Assembly: GCA_900168235.1 (NCBI GenBank)
Contig: FUZG01000010.1
Span: 1 to 64,000, forward strand
DNA length: 64,000 nt
Source: Lachnospiraceae bacterium
GTDB taxonomy: Bacteria > Bacillota > Clostridia > Lachnospirales > Lachnospiraceae
Reading direction: 5' to 3'
Both the position numbers and the translations under genes were made by a program. Shown piece by piece: positions 55,376-63,778 of this stretch. How positions within the stretch are numbered: position 1 is the first letter of the stretch; every line of letters starts with the position of its first letter. Under the pieces are notes generated by a model that saw only the letters and a program-made list of their open reading frames with translations, did no database searches and was not told the DNA's origin.

Positions 55376-56413
55376 TCAGCTATTTTGTTCCAACTGCAAT
55401 TGTAATATTCTCTTTTGAATTAAATTATGAATTATATTTTTTGCTTCTTCTAACTCCATACAAATGATCAAATCTGAACCTTCTTCGTTCTGAACAAATT
55501 TTAGGTCAAATCCACACTTCCTCAATAAATCCATCTCTTCGTCAATCTTGCAAGCACGATTTAAGATGTTCAAAATCAAATTCTTAAAATAATAAATAGT
55601 TTTAACCTCCTGTCCAAACATCCTGCCTAGATCATAATGATATAAATAAATATCGCTTAAACAAATTACAAAACCTCCAAGTTGTGTCACTAAATCAAGT
55701 AATCCACACCTAATGCCTATAAACCCAACTGTATTTTTGCATAAATATGCCAATTCCTTACCTGATGTTATCATAGCCTCAGTATTATTTATTGGCTTTT
55801 CTTCCCCATAAGTATTCGTATAAATTACGCAATTAAATTTTTCTTTTAATAAACGTACTACTTCATCCCAAAAGCCTATTTCTATTAACTTTCTTGATAA
55901 CTCCTTAGTGGCACTGTTACCATGCGGAACAAGAACAATTGTTCCCCTCCTATTTAAGGTATATTTCGCATTTAATTCTTCAATTTCCCCTAAAGTTAGA
56001 CCCCATATACTCGGTTTAACCACCTCTGTCTCTATAGGTAGGCCAAATACATACTTCTTAAATTCATCTGCAAACGTTAACTCAACCGAGCCTATCTGAC
56101 TTTCACTTTGTGTACTCCTAAACCAGCCATACAAAAAATTCTTCGTGCTATCTAATTCTCTGTTTTCACATTTCTTTTTTAATTCTTCATATTCCTCATT
56201 CGTAACATATATAAATGTAACATTTTGAAAGCTTAAAAAGAATCGTTTAAAATCCTCGTGACATACATAGAAAATATGTTTCTTTATAATCCTAGAATAC
56301 GAAGAACAAAGACCTCCAACTATAATAAAATCACCAATACCATCATTAAACGGATAAAAAACATAATAGTTTTTTTCATCATTTTTTATATTTGAGATTA
56401 CAGAATTCTTCAT
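55376..56413 (-). CDS. GT9 (heptosyltransferase)-like protein
   Basis: A 345-residue protein of a GT-B-like fold. It starts with YVFYPFNDGIGDFIIVGGLC, the fast-turning N-terminal region of family 9 transferases, and the second half has GTIVLVPHGNSATKELS, FNCVIYTNTYGEEKPI, LCKNTVGFIGIRCGLLDLV and FVICLSDIYLY, the donor-binding pattern. It is the last cargo gene of the IS66-bounded segment, and its stop codon lies right at the edge of the IS remnant. It most likely transfers the sugar that the other three cargo genes prepare. Confidence 0.72.
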   Translation of the reverse strand: MKNSVISNIKNDEKNYYVFYPFNDGIGDFIIVGGLCSSYSRIIKKHIFYVCHEDFKRFFLSFQNVTFIYVTNEEYEELKKKCENRELDSTKNFLYGWFRSTQSESQIGSVELTFADEFKKYVFGLPIETEVVKPSIWGLTLGEIEELNAKYTLNRRGTIVLVPHGNSATKELSRKLIEIGFWDEVVRLLKEKFNCVIYTNTYGEEKPINNTEAMITSGKELAYLCKNTVGFIGIRCGLLDLVTQLGGFVICLSDIYLYHYDLGRMFGQEVKTIYYFKNLILNILNRACKIDEEMDLLRKCGFDLKFVQNEEGSDLIICMELEEAKNIIHNLIQKRILQLQLEQNS

Positions 56414-56510
56414 CTATTATTCATCCTCAATACACAGATATTATATTTCATCAAAATTTTGTACATCTTTCTTTTAGGCTTCATGTTATATAATCTGAAC
56501 TGCCTGATGA

Positions 56511-56879
56511 TTACAACACTCTTATTATCTCAGGTAAATTAAACTTGTCTCTTTCTAAATTGAACGAAAAAGCCATATCTAATCCAGATGTCTTTCTGTC
56601 GTTTACCACTATTCTTTCACCGTAAGGAATGCCAAATAGAATGTCATCGTACCGGATTTCATTTTCTTTCAAAAACTCAAGTGTCATTTCCCGGTATTCT
56701 TCTTTTCTTGAAGTTAAAAAAATTATCCTGTCATCTTTTGGAAGTTCATCCAAATACTCTTTTGCTCCGGATAATAAAATATCTTTTCCATCAAGCTTAT
56801 ATCCATTGTGTTTTACGATCGTTCCATCAAGATCAAGTATCCACGTCTTTCCAAGAGTGGACATTTCTACCCTCTTCAC
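56511..56879 (-). CDS. Small HAD-superfamily phosphatase
   Basis: A 122-residue minimal HAD protein. Motif I is WILDLDGTIVKHNGY with both aspartates, motif II is IIFLTSRKEEY, and the late acidic motif may be IVVNDRKTSG. Size and sequence fit phosphatases that act on sugar phosphates or heptose bisphosphate. The first codon is a GTG with TGGAGG seven bases upstream; an ATG five codons later is possible. It lies between the SIS isomerase and the GT9-like gene. The gap of 97 bp to the GT9-like gene has no other gene. Confidence 0.75.
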   Translation of the reverse strand: MKRVEMSTLGKTWILDLDGTIVKHNGYKLDGKDILLSGAKEYLDELPKDDRIIFLTSRKEEYREMTLEFLKENEIRYDDILFGIPYGERIVVNDRKTSGLDMAFSFNLERDKFNLPEIIRVL

Positions 56880-56891
56880 AAAACACCTCCA

Positions 56892-57485
56892 CTATAAACA
56901 TCCATCCTTCTCCAATACTTGACCTATATGTCCTCCCGGATGATTTTGCTTAAAATCAAAGAGAGTAAGTCCCTTTTCTTTCGCAATCTGCATCGCCAAC
57001 CCCTGTAAAACTATAAGATATACGGTAGTCGAATTATTAGGCATGATATTCCACATATCTCCCTCGTGGATCAGATCAAGTACCAACGAATTTTTTATCT
57101 CACGTACCAAAGTACAATTTTTTTCAAAAGTCATGCACCAAAGATTGATCTTTCTGTCTTTCAGTAATCTTTCAAGATATATTGATTCTTCAGTTTCCCC
57201 GCTCTTTGACAAAATAATGACCATGTCACCATTCTTAACGATACCCATATCACCGTGGACTGCTGAATTTGTATGAAGAAAATATGCATCCATCCCAAGC
57301 GAGATCATTGAACCCACAAATTTGTCACATATCGGGACATTTTTTCCCAGACCACTTACTATGATCTTGTGCCCCGCATCTATCGTATCTACTGCCTCCG
57401 CAGTCAATCTTCTAAAGGTTGCTTCATCCATTGAATGGATCGAATGATCGATCTCTCCAAGTTGTTTTTCAAAATATGAGATCAT
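56892..57485 (-). CDS. SIS-domain sugar-phosphate isomerase (KdsD/GutQ-like)
   Basis: A 197-residue enzyme. The sugar isomerase fold is shown by KIIVSGLGKNVPICDKFV, FLHTNSAVHGDMGIV, VIILSKSGETEESIYLERL and the ending DFKQNHPGGHIGQVL, the last being typical of arabinose-5-phosphate isomerases. The CBS domains of KdsD are absent. It would interconvert a ketose phosphate and an aldose phosphate as the first step for an activated sugar. It overlaps the upstream nucleotidyltransferase-kinase gene by one base, with GAGGAGGTG as ribosome binding site. Confidence 0.85.
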   Translation of the reverse strand: MISYFEKQLGEIDHSIHSMDEATFRRLTAEAVDTIDAGHKIIVSGLGKNVPICDKFVGSMISLGMDAYFLHTNSAVHGDMGIVKNGDMVIILSKSGETEESIYLERLLKDRKINLWCMTFEKNCTLVREIKNSLVLDLIHEGDMWNIMPNNSTTVYLIVLQGLAMQIAKEKGLTLFDFKQNHPGGHIGQVLEKDGCL

Positions 57486-59071
57486 TACAGCACCTCCTCA
57501 AGATAATAGAGTCCATTGTAAAATGCTCCACAAATGGAATCGTAATCCTGCCATGCGTATGTCGTTAGACTAAGCCAGATAACTGCATGAAGAAGTCGTA
57601 TCTCATACGGATCCGTACCTGTCATTTCAAAGAAGTCCTTCTCGAGATCTTCCCATTTGTTAGATTCGATACTTAGTTTAATCTCTCCTACCGGAATTTC
57701 CAGACCGCATCCCGCCTGATTACCGGCTTTTCCAGTCTCTTTCTCATCTGCGTGACCGGCATTTCCACCTATAACCAACGAAAACTTCTTGAGATTAAAT
57801 CTGTCATAATTCCCAACTATCGAATAGTACAACTTTGCCCAGTCATAATTCGAATCTCCAAAAAGCTCCGTATAACCAAAATACCCTCTGGGATCGATCA
57901 ATACCGGCTCTCCTGTATCTCGAACCATTAGATTTGAAAATGTACAATCTCCGTGAATAAACGCGAAATGATCACACTTCATTCTTTCCAAAGCATGCTC
58001 CAACTCATCCTGATGAAAGAAAATATTGCGGCACTTTCTGCCATTAACAGTGATAAACGGTTCCCTTGCAAAAGGCACCAGATCACGCACCTTCTCAAGG
58101 CGCTTCATTGTCTTATTAAAATAAGCCTCCTGCATACTAAAAGAATCCGTCGGAACACATTCTGCGCTATGCAAAAGCTGTAAAGACTCCACTAACTTTT
58201 CAAGTATCTTTTTCTTTTCATCATAAGAAAAAACACAATCATAGATATTTTCCCCCTGAACATATTCCATTTTTAAGGGATCGTATCCATATATTCGAGG
58301 CAATACAGGTATACGAAGATCCTGTGCCTTTTTATACCAGGCATTTTCTCTTACAGCCAGATTACGTCCCTGCTCATCAATAGCTTCTTTTACAAAAAAA
58401 TCACCATCTCTATACGCACGATTAAACGGGCGACATTTTTCTGTACCTAAGTTTAGTACATCCTCTATCAGTCCAAACTCACGAGTACCTGCAAGACTCA
58501 CCTCGCCAAATATCATTCCACTCTCGCTCATCCAGCGAACCAATTCACCTTCAGAAGGAACATCTTTAAGCTGTTCCTTATCTTTAAAAAGAAAAAATCC
58601 TGCAACACCATGCTCTGTAGATCTTTCCTCTGCAAATTTACCATTCTCATACTTCCATCTGCATGAAAAAGACATAGAAATGCCTATGTAATTTTTATCT
58701 ACTTTTGATGGATCGTTTTGAAGATATTCCAGTGGAATACATAAGTCTTTCGGCAATATAAGGTCCGACCATACAAGCATAAACGGCTGTGCATCAGGTA
58801 TCCGTGAAAGAGCCTCTCTGACTCCCGATGCAGTCCCTTTACCAACTGCATCCACCACCTCATATTTCACATTCGCAAAAGCGCGCAGATAATGCCTAAG
58901 AACCTCTTTTTGGTAATCAGCAATAATAACATATTTCTTATCTGGAAATTTTCTAAAAAGATAGAACAGCATCGGCAGATTCTCTATCGGAACCAGTGCC
59001 TTTGGCTTGTTCTCAGTAAGATATGTAAGGCGAGTCCCCTTCCCGCCTGCCTGAACGATGATATATTCCAT
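57485..59071 (-). CDS. Fused sugar nucleotidyltransferase and APH-type kinase
   Basis: A 528-residue bifunctional protein. Residues 1-230 are a nucleotidyltransferase with VQAGGKGTRLTYLTENKPKA and VWSDLILPKDL. Residues 245-528 are an aminoglycoside-phosphotransferase-like kinase: FVKEAIDEQG for the lysine, FAFIHGDCTFSNLMV for the catalytic aspartate and PVLIDPRGYFGYTELFGDSN for the metal site. It could phosphorylate a sugar phosphate and then activate it with a nucleotide. AAGGGGGAG precedes the ATG. It is the first gene of the four-gene cargo set. Confidence 0.85.
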   Translation of the reverse strand: MEYIIVQAGGKGTRLTYLTENKPKALVPIENLPMLFYLFRKFPDKKYVIIADYQKEVLRHYLRAFANVKYEVVDAVGKGTASGVREALSRIPDAQPFMLVWSDLILPKDLCIPLEYLQNDPSKVDKNYIGISMSFSCRWKYENGKFAEERSTEHGVAGFFLFKDKEQLKDVPSEGELVRWMSESGMIFGEVSLAGTREFGLIEDVLNLGTEKCRPFNRAYRDGDFFVKEAIDEQGRNLAVRENAWYKKAQDLRIPVLPRIYGYDPLKMEYVQGENIYDCVFSYDEKKKILEKLVESLQLLHSAECVPTDSFSMQEAYFNKTMKRLEKVRDLVPFAREPFITVNGRKCRNIFFHQDELEHALERMKCDHFAFIHGDCTFSNLMVRDTGEPVLIDPRGYFGYTELFGDSNYDWAKLYYSIVGNYDRFNLKKFSLVIGGNAGHADEKETGKAGNQAGCGLEIPVGEIKLSIESNKWEDLEKDFFEMTGTDPYEIRLLHAVIWLSLTTYAWQDYDSICGAFYNGLYYLEEVL

Positions 59072-59229
59072 AGACTCCCCCTTGACATCATCTATGTCGA
59101 ACTATCGTAAGCTCCTAATCACGCGTACCTTTTCATAACAACCAATTCATGAGACAATCCCACTATCATATCTAAATTCGTGTTGCGCGATCTGCGCGAT
59201 TCGTGCCTGATTCTAAGGAGGTCGTTCTC

Positions 59230-59637
59230 ATGAACGCTAAACAAAAAATTCATCAGGTCAAAATGACCGAATGGGCGGCTCTCATCAAAGAGCAGTCCGA
59301 AAGTAATCTTACTGTTAAGGAATGGTGTGATCAAAACAATTATTCCATTCACACTTATAATTACTGGAAGCATCAATTAAAGGAAGAAGCTTTCAGTTCT
59401 ATTGTACCCGACATTGTTCCTTTGGCTCAGCAATCTTTTACATCCCTTTTGCCGGATGACTTGGCTTTACAATCTTCTGTTTCGTTTGATTCGTGCAATT
59501 CGCGCGATTTGCACAACTCAAAAACTACTGAAACTCAATCAGCGCTTATCTCCATTGGAGATATCCGCATTGAAGTAGGTTCCTCTGTTTCAGACGAAGT
59601 TATACTCGGAGTGATCAAGGTGGTGCGCCATGTTTAG
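59230..59637 (+). CDS. tnpA: IS66-family accessory protein TnpA
   Basis: A 135-residue protein. The N-terminal helix-turn-helix is visible in TEWAALIKEQSESNLTVKEW and NNYSIHTYNYWKHQLK, the standard pattern of IS66 TnpA. The tail is low in similarity, as usual. AAGGAGG lies before the ATG. The 3' end overlaps the tnpB start by 8 bp as in complete IS66 elements. It is intact, but the transposase it would assist is deleted. Confidence 0.85.
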   Translation: MNAKQKIHQVKMTEWAALIKEQSESNLTVKEWCDQNNYSIHTYNYWKHQLKEEAFSSIVPDIVPLAQQSFTSLLPDDLALQSSVSFDSCNSRDLHNSKTTETQSALISIGDIRIEVGSSVSDEVILGVIKVVRHV

Positions 59638-59941
59638 AACAATACCTTATAGCTCCTTTTCTTCAATCTACCTTGTTTGCGGCTATACCGATATGCGACT
59701 TGGAATTGACTCTCTTGCCGCCATCATCTATAGTCTTGTAGAAACTGCGAAGGCCAACAACCTCAAAATCTATGACTACTTTGAATTTCTCATCACTGAG
59801 ATTTCAAAACACAGACATGAGGAACAAAAACACAAAAACGCAGATGAAAAATACAAACCTGACAGCTCCTATCTTCATGATCTTCTTCCTTGGTCAAAAG
59901 ACATACAGAAGAATTTTCATCGTAAAGAGAAAAAATCCTAA
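59630..59941 (+). pseudogene. TnpB-TnpC deletion fusion of IS66
   Basis: The first 32 residues are the start of TnpB (SIYLVCGYTDMRLGIDSLAA). From IYSLVETAKANNLKIYDYFE on, the frame is the end of the IS66 transposase, including DLLPWSKDIQKNF. About 2 kb that should lie between, with the rest of tnpB and the catalytic DDE part of tnpC, has been lost in frame. The product has neither function. Confidence 0.85.
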
Positions 59942-60025
59942 TTAACTTATCAATGTTCAAATATATGAAATCGCCAATAAAATGGCGGTTTCTTTTTGTT
60001 TAGGTACTCAGAAATGAGTGCTTAC

Positions 60026-60033
60026 AAAAGAAC
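60026..60033. repeat. Target site duplication, right copy
   Basis: AAAAGAAC directly follows the IS66 right end and equals the 8 bp before the left end at 55101-55108. Joining the two flanks at this octamer restores a continuous methyltransferase reading (KKGGVLL followed by ATVAGNISQ), apart from the upstream frameshifts. Confidence 0.8.
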
Positions 60034-60730
60034 TCCACCTTTTTTAAGGTATACCAAGCACCACCAATCGCCTTTTTTACATCAAAAATAAAATTAAAAA
60101 CTTGTGTTGATATAAATACGTCATATGTTTCCTTAGGCAGTGAGTTCCATACTGTCAGATCCATCCCCTTATCATATCTAAGTACATCTTTGGAAATTTC
60201 TTCTTGAGGAAAAAAAGTTTTACTATAATAATAATCACCAACTTCCAAAATACGGCTGACGCATCTTTTATCCAACGTATTCGTTTGAGTCAGCAAGAAT
60301 TTCTCTATGAACCACCTATCTATCGGCATTCCCCTGTCAAATCCAAACAGAGTACTTACAGGATTTTTATTAATAAGAAAGTCACTACTGTAAAAAGGAT
60401 GTAAATGCCTGAATATTAAATAATAGTCCTTATCCGTTAAACAATAATAATCAACAGTATATTTATTCAACTCAGAAGTAATTTCTTTAACATATTTTGG
60501 AGAAACAGCAACTAAAACCACGGAATCTTCTGCTGAGTTCCCGTCAATCCATTCAGCAAACTCATAAACTTTCTTTCCGCATACTTCCTGCTCCGTGTCA
60601 TTACCTTCCGTCACTAAATAACATTCTGGAACAATCCCCCCCGACTCAAGAATGCTGTTTAATCTTTTTCCGTTTCTGCCTGCTCCATATATTGCAATGT
60701 TTTTTTTAGAAACTCAAGAACATCTGACAT
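60026..60730 (-). pseudogene. N-terminal part of a methyltransferase with Rossmann-like module, split and frameshifted
   Basis: An ATG with GAGG upstream starts SDVLEFLKK; after a run of eight A the homologous reading continues one frame away as NIAIYGAGRNGKRLNSILE, the repeated module of this locus. A SAM methyltransferase start follows (RILEVGDYYYSKTFF, DVFISTQVFNFIFDVKKAIG). A second one-base loss in an A run near 60040 hides KKGGVLL. The gene then stops at the IS66 right end and the duplicated AAAAGAAC; its end is at 54836-55108. One more A in the first tract would restore the start. Confidence 0.75.
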
Positions 60731-60820
60731 ATTATTAACCTCATATTCCTGAATTTTCCACTAGCTTCTGGCACTTTCTGTCAAACACTTGATCTCATCC
60801 AGTAGTTTGAGCGGGACTTT

Positions 60821-61906
60821 CTACAGGAAGTTCAGAAATACATTCAAATCAACAATATCATTCTCTCTGCAAAACATCCCAATTTCTTTTATAGACTTTC
60901 TAAAAGATTCTATTGTTTTATTCTCAATTCTTATTTTTACTTGTTCATACATCGAACAATCATCTTTAATGCACATTATAGATGAACTGCATCTGTCAAT
61001 ATAGATATAACCAGTATTTCTTTTTATGACAAATCCGCTTTTATCAATTAGTCTCCCCTCATCTTTATCACAAAATATCCCACCATTCTCAACTATTATG
61101 TTTCCGTCTTTACTAACCACACAATTTCTATGATCCACCTTCGAATCCACAAACAATTCCCCTGACTGTAAATATGTTAATTTCACATCATCATAAGGCA
61201 TATTCAAATTATTAACAATTTTCTTCTCAGATGTTGAAAAAAAGGCTAGTTTTTTTTCGCTATGATTCTCAATAACAATAATATTATCTTTACATGTCAA
61301 ATTAAAAAACGCATTATTTTCACCTAAATAGAAATATCCCATCTTTTTTTCAACAAGATCAAAACAAAAAAGAATTCCCGTATCTGCTATAGTTCCATAA
61401 ATAGAATTTCCAGACAATGTAGTAGAATAACAATTAACCTGTTTTCCATTTTTTATATCATCTATTAAAACTACATCGATAATAGAAAGATTATCCACAT
61501 CAATACAAATAATATTATTTCTAAAATCGTAAGGAATTAACCATAATCTATTCCCTATTAAATGTGCCCCTATTATCAATGAATCTTTATAGTAATCACC
61601 CCTAAATTTTCTTTTCACTTCACCCATTGAAGAGATAATATCTATAAATTTAAATTCATTAGTGTCTAAATCTAAAACCGCAATTTTACTTGCTCCGTCT
61701 GGAATGAGAAATAATGAATTTTTGTAGGGTATGATAAAATCATATAAATAATAAAAACAAATACGCTCTCCAGGAATCGAAATGATATCAGTAACTTCTT
61801 GTTTTATCATATTGAATTTAATGAGCATATTCATGTCTTGTTGAAATAAAAACAGATCATTATTTATTAATGTGACAGCAATTGGATTAATGATTTTCCT
61901 TCTCAT
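60821..61906 (-). CDS. Beta-propeller-like protein of unknown function
   Basis: A 361-residue protein made of repeating short beta strands, for example LFLIPDGASKIAVLDLDTNE, LWLIPYDFRNNIICIDVDN and ILFCFDLVEKKMGYFYLGEN, which is the look of a six- or seven-bladed propeller. No signal peptide or membrane helix is visible. It follows the carbamoyltransferase and precedes the split methyltransferase, so it belongs to the glycan locus and may bind sugar or protein. The ATG chosen avoids overlap with the upstream gene; a GTG 17 codons earlier is possible. Its last codons recur near 54.8 kb. Confidence 0.7.
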   Translation of the reverse strand: MRRKIINPIAVTLINNDLFLFQQDMNMLIKFNMIKQEVTDIISIPGERICFYYLYDFIIPYKNSLFLIPDGASKIAVLDLDTNEFKFIDIISSMGEVKRKFRGDYYKDSLIIGAHLIGNRLWLIPYDFRNNIICIDVDNLSIIDVVLIDDIKNGKQVNCYSTTLSGNSIYGTIADTGILFCFDLVEKKMGYFYLGENNAFFNLTCKDNIIVIENHSEKKLAFFSTSEKKIVNNLNMPYDDVKLTYLQSGELFVDSKVDHRNCVVSKDGNIIVENGGIFCDKDEGRLIDKSGFVIKRNTGYIYIDRCSSSIMCIKDDCSMYEQVKIRIENKTIESFRKSIKEIGMFCRENDIVDLNVFLNFL

Positions 61907-61946
61907 ATAATTATGAATGCTAACCTGTACCGTAAAACACCTTACA

Positions 61947-63716
61947 TTACGAATCACGTAAAATCAAATTGTCATTTATTAACAATCCATCTAAATCGCT
62001 ATTTTCAAAAACATGAAATGCCTGCTTTGCTGTTCGTACAATCGGATACCCATGCAAATTTAATGAAGTATTTAACAGTACCCCAACGCCTGTTAGTTTC
62101 TTAAATTCACGTATAATATCGTAATACTCCTTGTTGATCGCTTCCGTAACAATCTGAGGTCTGGCTGTTTTATCTGCCGGATGAATCGCTGCCTTAATAG
62201 CATTCTTTCCCACCTCTGTTGTTTCACAACCTATAGTCATATAAGGGAAACTGAGCTGCTTAGGATTATTAAGATATTTGTCTTTATCTTCGTCCAATAT
62301 TGATGGTGTAAAAGGCATCCAAAAATCCCTGTTTTTTATCTTCTTATTTATTCTTTCTATTATTTCATTATTTCTTGGATCAGCTAAAATAGAACGATTT
62401 CCAAGCGCTCTTGCTCCAAATTCCATTCTTCCTGAAATTCTACCAATAACCAATCCCTTACTTAAATAATTAGCAACATCTGCTGCATCTAATTTTTTTT
62501 GTAGAACATATCCGTTATTTTTTGCTTTAGCCAAAGTACTCGCAACATCCGTTTCTCCTAACGAATCACCTAAGTACAATGACTTAATCTTTTCTATCTC
62601 ATTTCCTCTGCCGCAGTTGTCTAAATACGCAAAAATTGCCCCCATGCAATGACTTTCATCACCACCGCTTCCTGGAACAAACAAGTCTTCTACGCAATCC
62701 ATCTTCCCGATTTCCATATTTGCCTTGATATTTAACGACACGCCTCCGGAAAGCACTAACTTCTTTTTCCCTGTCTTTTCCATCCAAAATTTAATTAACT
62801 TCTTATTCATTTCCTCTGTAAAAATTTGTAGTGCAGCAGCTATCCCATCAAAACGCATACCTTCTAATCTATTTTTAAAATAAAAATAATGATCTTTTAA
62901 ATCACTATCTACAACAACTTCTCCATCGATAAAATCATACGCTTTCCTAAACACTTCTAACGGCTTAGCGTAAATATACTCCGTTGCATATGGTGCTAAA
63001 CCCATAACCTTATACTCATGTTCAAGTGGCTTCATGCCAAGTAAAAGCGTTATATACCTATAAATTCTGCCAACATTATAATTAGTATACTTTTTTATCT
63101 GATGTATTTTTCCTTCTTTATATTCATAAATACTTGCATTGCTTTCATCTCCCCATCCATCAAATACCACTGCCATGACATCCTCAAAATCTTCATAACT
63201 ACTGCCATAATATCCCCATGCAGCATGAGACAATTCATGATTTATAAATACAATTTTATTTTCATCTATGTCCCAAATATTTCTAACTTCCCGAACAACC
63301 CAATCATGAAAAGCTGCTTCTCTATCCTTACCAGATAAAACATCTTCTAATAATTTTTTATATTCTGTTTTCTCAACCTTATCATCGAAAACTTTCAGAT
63401 AATCAACATCTGTCTTTTTTTCTATTATCAGCGGATACCAATATTGATTTTGCTCTTTTAACCAATCTCCAATCGAATACGAAGAGACATTTGTCAACTG
63501 CTTAACAGCATCCCCATGTATAGTGGCTATAACGACTTTTTCTATTTCATTTACACGTACATCGCATAATTCTACTGCTCTTTGTATTGCCATTTTAGGA
63601 AAATTAGAATCATTTTTTTTTCCAGAAAATCGCTCTTCACTTGCTGCATAAAGGATTTTTCCTTTTGAATAAACAGCAGCTCCCGACGTTTCCCCTATTT
63701 GAATTCCAATAATCAT
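61947..63716 (-). CDS. NodU/CmcH-family carbamoyltransferase
   Basis: A 589-residue enzyme that would carbamoylate a hydroxyl group of a sugar using carbamoyl phosphate and ATP. The N-terminal Kae1-like domain shows MIIGIQIGETSGAAVYSKGK, metal-binding NHELSHAAWGYY, AVVFDGWGDESNASIYEYKE and LVLSGGVSLNIKANMEIG. The C-terminal YrdC-like part has IGRISGRMEFGARALGNRSI and LNTSLNLHGYPIV. Length fits the family. GGGGAG precedes the ATG. It is the first complete gene of the second glycan locus as seen in this window. Confidence 0.92.
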   Translation of the reverse strand: MIIGIQIGETSGAAVYSKGKILYAASEERFSGKKNDSNFPKMAIQRAVELCDVRVNEIEKVVIATIHGDAVKQLTNVSSYSIGDWLKEQNQYWYPLIIEKKTDVDYLKVFDDKVEKTEYKKLLEDVLSGKDREAAFHDWVVREVRNIWDIDENKIVFINHELSHAAWGYYGSSYEDFEDVMAVVFDGWGDESNASIYEYKEGKIHQIKKYTNYNVGRIYRYITLLLGMKPLEHEYKVMGLAPYATEYIYAKPLEVFRKAYDFIDGEVVVDSDLKDHYFYFKNRLEGMRFDGIAAALQIFTEEMNKKLIKFWMEKTGKKKLVLSGGVSLNIKANMEIGKMDCVEDLFVPGSGGDESHCMGAIFAYLDNCGRGNEIEKIKSLYLGDSLGETDVASTLAKAKNNGYVLQKKLDAADVANYLSKGLVIGRISGRMEFGARALGNRSILADPRNNEIIERINKKIKNRDFWMPFTPSILDEDKDKYLNNPKQLSFPYMTIGCETTEVGKNAIKAAIHPADKTARPQIVTEAINKEYYDIIREFKKLTGVGVLLNTSLNLHGYPIVRTAKQAFHVFENSDLDGLLINDNLILRDS

Positions 63717-63778
63717 TGATAAAACTCCCCATTTTTTATTTAGTATTTTCTAAATTCCTGGCATTCATATTTAAGTTA

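Larger units (their letters stand above)
55109..60025. mobile_element. Composite-transposon-like segment bounded by IS66 remnants
   Basis: The outer ends are an IS66 left end (55109) and an IS66 right end (60025), flanked by the duplication AAAAGAAC, and the segment interrupts one methyltransferase gene. Inside are a truncated IS66 copy at the left, four glycan genes on the minus strand, and an internally deleted IS66 copy at the right. Both copies have the same orientation. It may have moved as a unit, or the cargo may have been captured by an IS66 already in place. Confidence 0.7.
59107..60025 (+). mobile_element. IS66-family element, internally deleted copy B
   Basis: A 919-bp element with both terminal repeats (GTAAGC at each end; about 16 of 24 bases match in inverted orientation). 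It keeps tnpA, the first 30 codons of tnpB and the last 70 codons of the tnpC transposase, joined by a deletion of most of the element. It cannot move by itself. A small stem with a T run at about 59970-59997 may end its transcripts. Confidence 0.82.
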
